NCBI GenBank assembly: GCA_050949415.1
Contig: JBMNFR010000015.1
Coordinates: forward strand, 62,001 to 126,000
From: JAAZKI01 sp012799905
Lineage (GTDB): Bacteria; Verrucomicrobiota; Lentisphaeria; Oligosphaerales; Oligosphaeraceae
DNA: 64,000 bases
Direction of reading: 5' to 3'
Part shown: positions 26,246 to 34,950 of the stretch, in pieces
How positions within the stretch are numbered: position 1 is the stretch's first letter
Layout: every line of letters starts with the position of its first letter
Translations under genes and position numbers: made by a program
The notes under the pieces: model-generated
Seen by the model: the letters and a program-made list of their open reading frames with translations, nothing else
The model's database searches: none
Told to the model about the DNA's origin: nothing

Positions 26246-26274
26246 CGCCGCGCTGGAATATCGCCAGCGCGGCG
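26246..26274 (+). terminator. GC hairpin after dctM
   Basis: CGCCGCGCTGG (26246-26256) pairs perfectly with CCAGCGCGGCG (26264-26274) around a 7 nt loop. Only TTAACTTG follows, so it is a weak intrinsic terminator; it may let some transcripts continue to uspA. Confidence 0.55.
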
Positions 26275-26360
26275 TTAACTTGTCTACATGACCAATATCC
26301 AATTTGCCCGATGCGTCTTTATTTAGAGTGCAGCCACTCTCTCAACCAGGAGACAACGCC

Positions 26361-26819
26361 ATGCGGGACATACCTACCCTGACCAAACGCATCCTCTTCT
26401 GCACCGACTTCTCGCCCAATGCCAGCCTGGCCTTTGACTACGCTGTTGACGCAGCGGCCCAACGCCCAGGATGCATACTCTACCTTATCCATGTGATCCC
26501 AGCGCCAGACGCACAGTTCTGGAAAACCTACATCCGCGAAGAAGGCACTGACCTCAACCAAAAAGCCAAAGACGGCATTGACGCCAAAATCGACACGGAA
26601 TACCGCCCACGCGTCCCAGAAGGCGTCAATTTCAAAACCGAATTCCGCATCGGCAAAGCATACGTGGAAATCATCGACTTTGCCAAATCTATTGACGCTA
26701 ACCTCATCGTCTTGGGAAGACAAGGCGGCAGCGCCCTGGAATCGCTCTTTTTTGGCACCGTCGCCGAAAAAGTGGTCAAACGCGCCAAATGCCCTGTCCT
26801 AGTCATCCCTTTGCCCTAA
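26361..26819 (+). CDS. Universal stress protein UspA family
   Basis: The 152-residue protein has the Usp fold: ILFCTDFSPNASLAFDYAVD at the start and the ATP-binding end LIVLGRQGGSALESLFFGTV followed by AEKVVKRAKCPVLVIP. The GxxG-9x-GS/T signature is present, so nucleotide binding is expected. The start at 26361 has AGGAGA 9 nt upstream. Usp proteins next to TRAP genes are known to act with the transporter in other bacteria (TeaD-type); here that role is inference from position. The acyl carrier protein gene follows after 26 nt. Confidence 0.92.
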   Translation: MRDIPTLTKRILFCTDFSPNASLAFDYAVDAAAQRPGCILYLIHVIPAPDAQFWKTYIREEGTDLNQKAKDGIDAKIDTEYRPRVPEGVNFKTEFRIGKAYVEIIDFAKSIDANLIVLGRQGGSALESLFFGTVAEKVVKRAKCPVLVIPLP

Positions 26820-26845
26820 CCCTATCAATTCTGGAGCCCTTTAAC

Positions 26846-27091
26846 ATGACCGAGAACCTCGCCGCCCAATTAAAAGAACTAATCGTCGAAAGACTATTCC
26901 TAGATATCAATCCCGAAGACATCGAGGACGAGGTGGAATTATCCGAATACGGCGTCGATTCCTTCCTACTGCTGGAATTGATTGTCGCCATGGAGGAAAT
27001 GTTCGAAGTAAAATTCGAACCTTCTGACATCACGGCCGAAGTCCTGAAATCCGTCCAGTCCCTAGTCGAACTCATCCGCTCAAAGCAATAG
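26846..27091 (+). CDS. Acyl carrier protein-like
   Basis: The 81-residue acidic protein has the carrier protein fold and the phosphopantetheine site YGVDSFLLLELIVAMEE (Ser near residue 38). The usual DSL is DSF here. Length and charge fit ACP. It stands between a Usp gene and a small unknown gene with no fatty acid genes nearby, so it probably serves a dedicated task, such as carrying an aminoacyl or acyl group, rather than bulk lipid synthesis. GGAG lies 10 nt before the ATG. A heptamer cassette follows the stop. Confidence 0.9.
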   Translation: MTENLAAQLKELIVERLFLDINPEDIEDEVELSEYGVDSFLLLELIVAMEEMFEVKFEPSDITAEVLKSVQSLVELIRSKQ

Positions 27092-27103
27092 GAATCACTC
27101 GCC

Positions 27104-27230
27104 CCTCGCCCCTAACGAATGCTGAATTATGAATTATGAATTATAAAATGCGCTACAGCATTCAGCATTCAACATTCAACATTCAGCATTCAGCATTCAG
27201 CCCCTCGCCCCGCGCCCCTAAAAAGCCTCT
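27104..27230. repeat. Heptamer cassette between acp and the next gene
   Basis: It has CCCCTCGCCCCTAACGAATG, GAATTAT units, a core variant AAAATGCGCTACAGCATTC, eight or so ATTCARC heptamers and CCCTCGCCCC units. The next gene's open frame runs back through this block, but those codons are repeat-derived. Confidence 0.88.
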
Positions 27231-27234
27231 CGCC

Positions 27235-27930
27235 ATGTCATCATCCTCCCCGGTTACCTGTCCTGGTTTTTACCGCCATCACTTGCAGGGCATCGCCACT
27301 GACGGCGTCGACGTCTTCTGGTGCTTCACCTCGGTCTTAGTAAAGACCACCCTGGATGGCCGCCTGCTCAACAAAATCCCGGTCGCCACTCACCACGGCG
27401 ATTTATGCTGGCATGACGGCAAAGTCTATGTCGCCGTCAACCTGGGCAAATTCAACCAGGAGCCAGGCCAGGCCCATAACTGGATTTTTGTGTACGACGA
27501 CACGTCCTTCGACTTCCTCGAAAAATACCACGTGCCCGAAGTCGTCCACGGCGCTGGCGGCATGGAATGGTATGATGGGGTTTTCCAGGTGATTGGCGGA
27601 CTTCCCGTCGGCTACCAGGAGAACTACGTCTATACTTATTCGCCCACCTTTGTCTTCCAGGAGCGGCACGTCATTCCCAGCGGCTACACCAAACTCGGCA
27701 TCCAGACCGCCTGCCACGCCCACGACCGCTGGTGGTTCGGATGCTACGGCGACCCGGATGTCACCCTCCAGACTGACAACAACTTCAACCTTCTCGCTAT
27801 CCACAAAATCAGCACCAGCGTCGGTATCATCTGCTTGCCTGACGGCTCGTTCCGCCTTGGCCGCTCTGCCAAGACCCCCTCTGGCTTCACCGGCGCCATC
27901 CAAACGGCCTCACTCAATGACTTCCAATAA
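27235..27930 (+). CDS. Unknown beta-propeller-like protein
   Basis: The 231-residue protein, with no signal peptide, shows repeated short strands with WxxDG-like turns: HLQGIATDGVDVFWCFTSVL, LLNKIPVATHHGDLCWHDGK, VYVAVNLGKFNQ, WIFVYDDTSFDFLEKYHV, HGAGGMEWYDGVFQVIGGLP and ACHAHDRWWFGCYGD. This looks like a propeller of NHL or strictosidine-synthase kind. No catalytic motif is recognised. The start at 27235 is chosen because further upstream the frame is made of heptamer repeats; no clear ribosome site is seen. Its last 12 codons are repeated 140 bp downstream, where they cover the chrA start, showing that the two genes once overlapped. Confidence 0.7.
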   Translation: MSSSSPVTCPGFYRHHLQGIATDGVDVFWCFTSVLVKTTLDGRLLNKIPVATHHGDLCWHDGKVYVAVNLGKFNQEPGQAHNWIFVYDDTSFDFLEKYHVPEVVHGAGGMEWYDGVFQVIGGLPVGYQENYVYTYSPTFVFQERHVIPSGYTKLGIQTACHAHDRWWFGCYGDPDVTLQTDNNFNLLAIHKISTSVGIICLPDGSFRLGRSAKTPSGFTGAIQTASLNDFQ

Positions 27931-28070
27931 TCCCTCGCCCCTAACGAATGATGAATGATGAATTATGAATTATGAAATGCGCCTCAGCATTCAACATTCA
28001 GCATTCAACATTCAGCCCCTCGCCCCTAATTTTCGCCATCCAAACGGCCTCGCTTAATGACTTCCAATAA
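27894..28070. repeat. 37 bp duplication flanking a 103 bp heptamer cassette
   Basis: 27894-27930 and 28034-28070 match at 35 of 37 positions. Between them lies a complete cassette (27931-28033). The first copy is the end of the propeller-like gene; the second holds the chrA start ATG (28057). The two differences are both third-position silent changes in the old reading frame. The pattern is that of a target duplication made when the cassette entered. Confidence 0.85.
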
Positions 28071-28725
28071 AACCACGCCCCCTGCCCGACCTGACGACAC
28101 CCCCGACACCCCCGAAGCCGCCGCCACGCCGTGTCCCGAACAAGTCCCGCGGCTGCATCGTTTGCGAGTCCTGTTCTGGGTCTTTCTCGGCATTTCCGCC
28201 TTTTCCCTTGGCGGCGGACTCGCGATGCTTCCTATCATGTCCCGCGAATTCGTCACCAAGCGCCATTGGTTGACTGACGACGACATGGTCGACTCCATCG
28301 CGGTGATGCAGTCCTTGCCTGGGATCATCGCCACCAACATGTCTGTCCTGATTGGCTGGCGCGTTGCCGGCATCCCTGGCGCCCTTGCCGCCACTGCCGG
28401 CGTCTTCCTGCCGCCCCTTGTCGTCATCCTGGTTATCGCCACGCTCTTCCGGCAGCTCACTGGCAACCCGGCGGTTGACAACATCTTCCTCGGCGTCCGC
28501 GCTGCCATTTGCGCCCTCATCCTCCTCACCGCGATCAAGCTTGGCCGCCAAATTCTCAAAGGCGCCTACGAAATCGTGGTGGCGTTTATATCCTTCGTCA
28601 TTCTCGCCTTCTTTCCGGTCGATGCCATCTGGGTCATCATCCTGGCTGGCTTGTCCGGCCTGGCCATGACCTTCTTCCCTGCCCTCCGTCTGAAAAAGAA
28701 TCAAACTGGCGCCAAGACCCCATGA
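28057..28725 (+). CDS. chrA1: Chromate transporter-type protein, N-terminal half
   Basis: The 222-residue protein has the CHR domain: FSLGGGLAMLPIMSREFVTK near residue 50, then VMQSLPGIIATNMSVLIGWR and several hydrophobic helices (LPPLVVILVIATLF, AAICALILLTAIKLG, VIILAGLSGLAMTFF). Split CHR proteins work in pairs, and the other half follows with a 4 nt ATGA overlap. The family exports chromate in some cases; in many anaerobes the real substrate is unknown. The N-terminal ~30 residues are rich in Thr and Pro and are poorly conserved. The start lies in the duplicated 37 bp segment. Confidence 0.9.
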   Translation: MTSNKTTPPARPDDTPDTPEAAATPCPEQVPRLHRLRVLFWVFLGISAFSLGGGLAMLPIMSREFVTKRHWLTDDDMVDSIAVMQSLPGIIATNMSVLIGWRVAGIPGALAATAGVFLPPLVVILVIATLFRQLTGNPAVDNIFLGVRAAICALILLTAIKLGRQILKGAYEIVVAFISFVILAFFPVDAIWVIILAGLSGLAMTFFPALRLKKNQTGAKTP

Positions 28726-29297
28726 AGCAGCTGCTCAATCTCTATTTTCTGTTCTGCAAAATCAGCCTATTCACCTTTGGCGGCGGCTACGCCATGGTTC
28801 CACTATTCCAAAGCGAACTGGTGACCAAGCATCAATTCCTTAGTCAAGATGCCTTTGCCAACATGGTCGCCCTCGCCCAGATGACGCCAGGGCCCATCGG
28901 CATGAACTCCGCTACCTATATCGGCTTCGACCAGGCAGGCGTACTCGGCGCCTTCATCGCCACCCTCGGCGTGGTCACACCATCACTCGTCCTCACCATG
29001 GCCGCAGCCGCCGGCATCGACCGCTGGAAAAATTCCCCGGCTCTGCGAGCCGCCCTTAGCGGAATCCGCCCAGCTGTACTCGGACTGATCGCAGCCGCCG
29101 TCATCTTCTTTGCCGAAGCATCAGTCTTCGAAACACCGCTCTGCTTCCTCTGGCAAACAGGCCAGAACTTCTGCCTATGCTGGCAGGGAATCGTCGTCTT
29201 CGCAGCCGTCATCGCAGTAGAATTGACCATCAAACCTAACCTGATAATCACCGTCGGCGGAGCAGGACTCCTGGGATGGCTCCTTGGATTGATATGA
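28722..29297 (+). CDS. chrA2: Chromate transporter-type protein, C-terminal half
   Basis: The 191-residue partner of the preceding gene begins MKQLLNLYFLFCKISLFTFG and has GGGYAMVPLFQSELVTKHQF, MTPGPIGMNSATYIGF and four to five hydrophobic helices ending GAGLLGWLLGLI. The paired halves should assemble in the inner membrane with opposite topology. The start overlaps the previous stop. Confidence 0.9.
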   Translation: MKQLLNLYFLFCKISLFTFGGGYAMVPLFQSELVTKHQFLSQDAFANMVALAQMTPGPIGMNSATYIGFDQAGVLGAFIATLGVVTPSLVLTMAAAAGIDRWKNSPALRAALSGIRPAVLGLIAAAVIFFAEASVFETPLCFLWQTGQNFCLCWQGIVVFAAVIAVELTIKPNLIITVGGAGLLGWLLGLI

Positions 29298-29434
29298 TAC
29301 CACCCCAAAAAAACAAGACAATATTTCATCACGCTATTGATTTTTCACCAACGCCCTGTCAATTTTTCACCACAATATCGACTTAAGCGCGGCTGCGACC
29401 GGGCTTTCCCAGGCGGCTGGGCGCCATTCTGCAC

Positions 29435-29453
29435 TTGGCACGATTCATGCTTT
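29435..29453 (+). promoter_or_regulatory. Sigma-54-like promoter upstream of the aminotransferase operon
   Basis: TTGGCACGATTCATGCTTT has the invariant GG (29437-29438) and GC (29449-29450) exactly 10 nt apart and the strong -24 core TGGCACG; the -12 element is ATGC instead of TTGC. It lies about 60 bp before the ATG at 29513. A sigma-54 promoter would need an activator protein, which is not in the window. Confidence 0.5.
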
Positions 29454-29512
29454 AATCAGTATTGTGTTCGCGCTTTTGCGATGATTCTTCACCCTCAACC
29501 CAGGAGACTACG

Positions 29513-30850
29513 ATGACTAACGCCTGCAATCAGAAACTAGCTCTTTTCGGCGGCCCCAAGGCCATCACCCTGCCTCCGGGCGACATTTTCACCTGGCCGA
29601 TCATCACCAAAGAAGATGAGGACGCAGTGCTCGATGTGTTGCGCAAGCGCGCTATGAGCGGCACTGAGCTGACCAAGCAATTTGAAGCGGAATTCAAAGC
29701 CTGGAACGGCACCAAGTACGCGCTTGGCTATTGCAACGGCACGGCTGCGTTGCACGCCGCCCTGTGGGCCTGCGGCGTCGGCCCCGGCGATGAAATCATC
29801 TGCCCGAGCATCACCTACTGGGCCAGCGCCGTCCCGGCTCTGTCCCTCGGCGCAGCCGTCAACTTCGCTGACATCGACCCGGAAACGCTCTGCATCGACC
29901 CGAACGACATCGAACACCGCATCTGCAAACGCACCAAGGCGATCATGGTCGTCCACTACGCTGCCTATCCGGCTGACATGGACCCGATCATGGCGATTGC
30001 CCGCAAACACAACATCAAAGTGATTGAAGACGTGTCCCACGCCCAAGGCGCACTCTACAAGGGACGCATGTGCGGCGCCATCGGCGATATCGCGGCCATG
30101 TCCCTGATGTCCGGCAAAAGCCTGGCCATCGGCGAAGCCGGCATGGTGGTCACCAACGACCGCCTGCTCTATGAACGCTGCGTCGCTTTCGGACACTACG
30201 AACGCACCGGCCTGGCCAGCAACTACAACGTGGCTGACAAGCAAATCACCGACCCGTCCCTGACCCCATTCGCCGGCCTGCCTCTCGGCGGCTTCAAGCA
30301 CCGCATGCACCAGATGTCCTCCGCCTGTGGACGTGTCCAGCTCAAGCACTACCCACAACGCATGGCGGAAATTCAAAAAGCAATGAACTACTTCTGGGAC
30401 CTGCTCGAAGGCGTTCCTGGAATCGGCTCCCGTCGCCCGGCTAAAGACTCCGGCTCGGACAAGGGCGGCTGGTACGCTGCTAAAGGCCGCTACTACCCGG
30501 AACAGCTCGGTGGACTGACCTGCGAGCGCTTCTGCCAGGCTGTCACCGCCGAAGGCTTCTCCACCTCGCCCGGCACCAACAAACCCCTCCATCTCCACAA
30601 TGTCTTCCACCAGGGCGACTCCCTCAACGCCGGCAAACCGACCATGATCGCCTTCACCGAACGCGACGTCCGCCAGGGGCCGGGCACCCTCCCCGTCTCG
30701 GAAAACATCCACCTCTATACCTTCCGACCACCCTGGTTCTTCAAGTACGACGAGAACATCATCCGGGAATACGCCGACGCCTTCCGCAAGGTCGCCCTCC
30801 ACGCCGACCAGATCCTCGCCGCCGACCAGGCCGCCGGCCAGAAACCGTAA
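29513..30850 (+). CDS. DegT/DnrJ/EryC1-family aminotransferase 1
   Basis: The 445-residue PLP enzyme has the family pattern: ALGYCNGTAALHAALWACGV, GDEIICPSITYWASAVP, IMVVHYAAYPADMDPI, VIEDVSHAQGALYKGRM and SLMSGKSLAIGEAGMVV, where the Lys (near residue 202) should bind PLP. Members make amino sugars, aminocyclitols or 3-amino-5-hydroxybenzoate. The start ATG 29513 has CAGGAGA 7 nt before it. Its 445 residues are long for the family. A second member follows 101 bp later. Confidence 0.9.
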   Translation: MTNACNQKLALFGGPKAITLPPGDIFTWPIITKEDEDAVLDVLRKRAMSGTELTKQFEAEFKAWNGTKYALGYCNGTAALHAALWACGVGPGDEIICPSITYWASAVPALSLGAAVNFADIDPETLCIDPNDIEHRICKRTKAIMVVHYAAYPADMDPIMAIARKHNIKVIEDVSHAQGALYKGRMCGAIGDIAAMSLMSGKSLAIGEAGMVVTNDRLLYERCVAFGHYERTGLASNYNVADKQITDPSLTPFAGLPLGGFKHRMHQMSSACGRVQLKHYPQRMAEIQKAMNYFWDLLEGVPGIGSRRPAKDSGSDKGGWYAAKGRYYPEQLGGLTCERFCQAVTAEGFSTSPGTNKPLHLHNVFHQGDSLNAGKPTMIAFTERDVRQGPGTLPVSENIHLYTFRPPWFFKYDENIIREYADAFRKVALHADQILAADQAAGQKP

Positions 30851-30951
30851 CCGCGTCCCGGCATTCCTCCCCCGCCAGCCGGCCCGCCCCCAGCAGCCGC
30901 GCGCCAGCCGGCGCCCCGAACGACCAACCCTCCCAGGAGTGCGACACGACC

Positions 30952-32187
30952 ATGAAAACCCTTGCCATCCATGGCGGCACCAAGCTCCGCACCAGGCCCT
31001 TCCCCGCCCGCGGACTGCTCGGCGTCGAAGAAAAAAACGCCGTCATGAAACTCTTCGATGACGCCATCGCCTCCGGCAACGCCTTCGGCTACAATGGCGC
31101 ACCGGAAAAACAGTACGAACAGGACTTCGCCGCCGCCATGGGCGGCGGCTTTGCCGACGCCGTCAACTCCGGCACCAACGCCGTCTTCTGCGCCCTCGGC
31201 GCCCTCGAGCTCGACGCCTTCAGCGAAGTCATCGTCCCCCCCATCACCGACCCGGGCGGCGTCATGCCCGTCATCTACGTCGGCTGCGTGCCAGTCGTGG
31301 CCGACGCCGATCCGCGCACCTACAACCTCTGCGCCGAAACCATCGCGCCGCTGATCACCGAACGAACCCGCGCCATCGTCGTCGCCCATATCGCCGGCGA
31401 CGCGGTCGACATGGACCCGATCATGGCCCTGGCCGAAAAACACTCGCTCTACGTGGTCGAAGACTGCGCCCAGGCGCATGGCACCTACTACCATGGCCGC
31501 CGCGCCGGCACCATCGGCCACATCGCCGCCTTCTCCACCATGTTCGGCAAACACCACTGCACCGGCGGACAGGGCGGCGTGGTCTACACCCGCGATGAAA
31601 AACTGCACTGGCAGGGACGACGCTTTGCTGACCGCGGCAAGCCGTTCGGCCTCGAAAACGCGGCCGGCAATGTACGCGCCGCCATCAACTGCAACTTGAG
31701 CGACCTCGGCGCCGTCATCGGCAGCGCTCAGCTGAAAAAACTGCCGGCCATCACTGCTGGACGCCAACGCGTCGGCGAAGCCGTCAAAGCTGCCTTTGCC
31801 GACAATCCAGCCATCCGGGTAGGCTGGCAGCCTGCTAACTCGGTATCCTCGTACTGGTTCCTCCGCATGACCGTCAATCCCAAGGCGTTGCCCTGTTCGA
31901 AAGCCGACTTCTGCGCTGCATTGGCTGCTGAAGGCATCCCGGTCAATCCTTCCTACCGGCATATTCCCTGCGAAGCGCCGTGGTTCAAAAACAAAAACAC
32001 CTTTGGCAAAAGCGGCTTCCCCTGGAACTGCACTGATTACAAGGGCCCGAAAGACCCGCAGTACTCCATCGTCAACGCCATCCAGGCCGCTGAAACTAAC
32101 TTCAATATCTCCGTTCACGAAAACTATACTGACCAGGACACGCAAGACATCATCGATGCAATCAACAAAGTCCTGGCCGGGATTTGA
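30952..32187 (+). CDS. DegT/DnrJ/EryC1-family aminotransferase 2
   Basis: The 411-residue enzyme shows SGTNAVFCALGALELDAFSE, IVPPITDPGGVMPVI, VVAHIAGDAVDMDPIM, VVEDCAQAHGTYYHGR and FSTMFGKHHCTGGQGGVVY, with the PLP Lys near residue 200. It is related to but clearly different from the gene before it. CAGGAG lies 12 nt before the ATG. Two such enzymes together may act on different keto-sugars or form a hetero-oligomer; both are inference. Codon use is very GC-rich. The next gene begins 11 nt after its stop. Confidence 0.9.
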   Translation: MKTLAIHGGTKLRTRPFPARGLLGVEEKNAVMKLFDDAIASGNAFGYNGAPEKQYEQDFAAAMGGGFADAVNSGTNAVFCALGALELDAFSEVIVPPITDPGGVMPVIYVGCVPVVADADPRTYNLCAETIAPLITERTRAIVVAHIAGDAVDMDPIMALAEKHSLYVVEDCAQAHGTYYHGRRAGTIGHIAAFSTMFGKHHCTGGQGGVVYTRDEKLHWQGRRFADRGKPFGLENAAGNVRAAINCNLSDLGAVIGSAQLKKLPAITAGRQRVGEAVKAAFADNPAIRVGWQPANSVSSYWFLRMTVNPKALPCSKADFCAALAAEGIPVNPSYRHIPCEAPWFKNKNTFGKSGFPWNCTDYKGPKDPQYSIVNAIQAAETNFNISVHENYTDQDTQDIIDAINKVLAGI

Positions 32188-32198
32188 CGCTCTCGCTC

Positions 32199-34783
32199 AT
32201 GGAACTACTTGCGCCTGCTAAAAACCTCGAAGCCGGCATCGCCGCCTTTCATTATGGCGCCGATGCCGTCTATCTTGGTATGCATGACTTCTCCGCCCGC
32301 GCTGATGCTGATAACTTCAGCCTCGACGACCTGGCTGTCCTCATTGGCATCGCCCACAACAACCAGGAATGGCGTCGAAAAGTCTATGTGACGATCAACA
32401 CCCTGGTTCAGGAACAGGAACTGCCCGGCCTTATCACCCTGTTGGCGCAATTGCGCGACCTCGAAGTCGACGCCCTCATCATCCAAGACCTGGCTCTGCT
32501 TGCAATCGTCAAAGAGCACTTCCCGGAGTTCGAGCTGCACGCCAGCACCCAGATGGCCAGTCCACAACCCGGCCGGCGCCCGCCAAGCCGCTGGAAATGG
32601 GCCTCAAGCGCGTCATCGCCGCCCGCGAACTGACCATCACCGAAATCGAACAGCTCACCGCGGTCCACCGACGCCGAAATCGAAGTCTTCGTCCACGGCG
32701 CCCTCTGCTATGCCTACAGCGGACTCTGCCTGCTCTCCGCCGCCCTCCGCGGACGCTCCGGAAACCGCGGCGAATGCGCCTACCTCTGCCGCAAGAGCCT
32801 TCATCTGCAAAGACCACGACCGGCAAAACCCTCGGCCAGGCCGCGCCCTTCTCCATGAAGGACCTGTGCCCTCCGCGACCAGATCCCCGCGCTGCGCGCC
32901 GCCAAGGTCGCCGCCCTCAAAATCGAAGGCCGCAAAAAAACGCCGCTGTACGTCGCGGCAGCCACCAACTTCTACCGCAATCTCATGGACCGCACCTTCG
33001 AAGACGGCGAGGAAGCTCATCGCCGAAAATGACCTCAAGACCATCTTCAGCCGGCCCTGGACCCAATTCCACCTGCGCAGCCGACGCGCCGCCGGCAGTC
33101 ACCGACCCACACGTGGCTGGACATCGCGGCGTCGACGTCGGCACCGTCGCGGCTATCCGCCCTGGTCAACCTGCCTGGCTGCGTTTCCACCTCAAAAATC
33201 ACTCGCTGGAAAAACACGACGGTCTCCAGGTCGAAATCCCCGGCCGCGAACGGCCCTACGGCTTCCCCGTGGACGACATCCGCGTCTTCTCCCAGGCCAA
33301 CGCCAGCACCGGCGCACAGGCGTTCACCGCCGAGCCCGGCGCCACCATCGAAGTGCCCCTGCCCGAAGACTGCCCCGACCTGCCCATCAACGCCAAAATC
33401 TGCCAGACCTCCTCCCAGGCCGTCAAGCAGCGCTACGAATGGCCCGCCCCGCAGGCCGTCCCTGTGCCGGGCCCGCTACCCGGTCTATTTCGACCTGACC
33501 ATCGCAGCCGCAACGCCTGACCGTCCTGTCCCAGCCTTGCGCCGGCCCGCGCGAACTGTCCGACGTGAAGACCGTCATGGCCCTGGAGAGCCCCGCTCGC
33601 ACCCTGCCAACAAGCCGGAAAATGTCCTCGCCGCCGCCAAAACCTGCTTTGCCAAGCTGGGCGACACGGCTCTGACCCTGGCCGACCTGCGCGTCAGCAA
33701 CCCCGACCAGCTGTTCGTGCCGACCTCGCTCCTCAACGAAGTCCGCCGACGCGCTGCCGAAGACGCCCAAAAAGCCCTGGACGACGACCTGCACAGCCTG
33801 ACCACAGCCGTCATGGCCAAAGTCAAAGCCTGGCAGCCGGAACCAGAAGCCATTGACCAGACGCCGTCCTGGACCTCAAGCTCGACCGCGCCTTCTATCT
33901 GAATGCCTTTGAGGCAGATGACCTCACGCCCTTGGGCGAGGTGGTTCTCGCCCTTGACCGCGCTGAACCAAATGACGTGCTGGATGACCTGACCGAACTG
34001 GAACGCATCCTCGGTGGACGCAATCGCATCCGCATCGCCCTGCCCGTCATCTGCCGGACTAGTGACGACCGCGACTGGCGTCAACTAGTCGCCACGCTCT
34101 TCCGCAATGGCTGGCGCCGCTGGATGCTCACAAATCTCTCCAGCGCCGAAATCCTGGCTGAAGCCGGAGCCAATCCGAAAAACCTTAATCTGACTGCTGA
34201 CTGGTCTCTGTATGTCAGCAACCGCCTGGCTGCCAAGCAGTTGCTTGACCTGGGCGTCAAGCGCGTGACTCTCTCGCCTGAAGACAATTTCGACAACTGG
34301 CGGCAAATCATCCCGCTTCTGGGGCCGATTGCCGAAGTGCCCGTTTACCAGGACACGCCCCTGGCGCTCTCTGCTGTCTGCGCCATGGCGAGCCTTAATG
34401 GTATCTGCTCAGGCAAACGAGCCTGCAATTTCACCTCAATGACCCTGAACAGCCGTCCGTGGGAAGTCCAGCCAAGCGACAGCAGCGACGATGACGATGA
34501 CGATGACCGCAACGACCGGCAAGACGCCCGCTTCGCCTCCGGCGGCAGCGACAGCACTGGATTGATAGCGATCAACAACAACTGTCAGACTGTCGTCATC
34601 AACAGCCAGCCTTTAGACTTGGCCGGACATCTCGGCGAACTGCGCCAGCTCGGCGCACGCCATTTCCGCGCGGACTTCATCTGGCGCGACTATGCGCCAA
34701 TCACCGTGCGCGACACCTGGCGACGACTGCGCCAAGACGCCCCTGCACCCAATGCGTGGACAGCGAACTTCTTCCGCAAATAG
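32199..34783 (+). pseudogene. Peptidase U32-family gene with many +1 frameshifts
   Basis: The start MELLAPAKNLEAGIAAFHYG and later pieces (VIAARELTITEIEQLTA, EVFVHGALCYAYSGLCLLSA, GNRGECAYLCRKS, FSMKDLC, KVAALKIEGRKK, HRGVDVGTVAAI) belong to one U32-type protein, the family that includes RlhA and TrhP, which hydroxylate rRNA or tRNA. The pieces lie in successive frames: the frame moves +1 near 32558, 32593, 32666, 32798, 32812, 32862, 33013 and 33073, and again after 33450. Each of the first eight can be explained by one extra G or C. From 33932 on the frame is open to 34783 (284 codons). An acidic run SDDDDDDDRND near 34485 comes from a GATGAC microsatellite. ATG 32199 is preferred to the TTG at 32184. 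Either a dead gene or a local sequencing fault. Confidence 0.8.
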
Positions 34784-34815
34784 ACAGAAAATCGCGCACA
34801 GACAGGCAGGGGAAA

Positions 34816-34865
34816 TAAAAAAACCACCGCTGGACACCGATTGTTTAATCAGTGCCCAGCGGTGG
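34816..34865 (-). terminator. Rho-independent terminator of the minus-strand pilin gene
   Basis: On the minus strand CCACCGCTGGGCAC pairs with GTGTCCAGCGGTGG (one mismatch), and a run of seven T follows (34823-34817 on the plus strand as A). It ends transcription of the gene at 34951-35664 and lies between convergent genes. Confidence 0.8.
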
Positions 34866-34950
34866 GGCAGAAGCGCTCGTCTAACCCCTTGGCGTGGACA
34901 TCCGGAACGCCCGGTCGAGGCGGCAAACTAATCTCAGCCAGCAGCTTATA

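Noticed and set aside
28054..32145. Long antisense frames opposite chrA and the aminotransferases
   Set aside because: High GC at third positions opens antisense frames; the sense strand has clear family motifs and ribosome sites.
32369..33520. Separate Arg/Pro-rich proteins in the U32 region
   Set aside because: These frames are the wrong-frame continuations of the U32 gene; conserved U32 pieces lie in successive frames.
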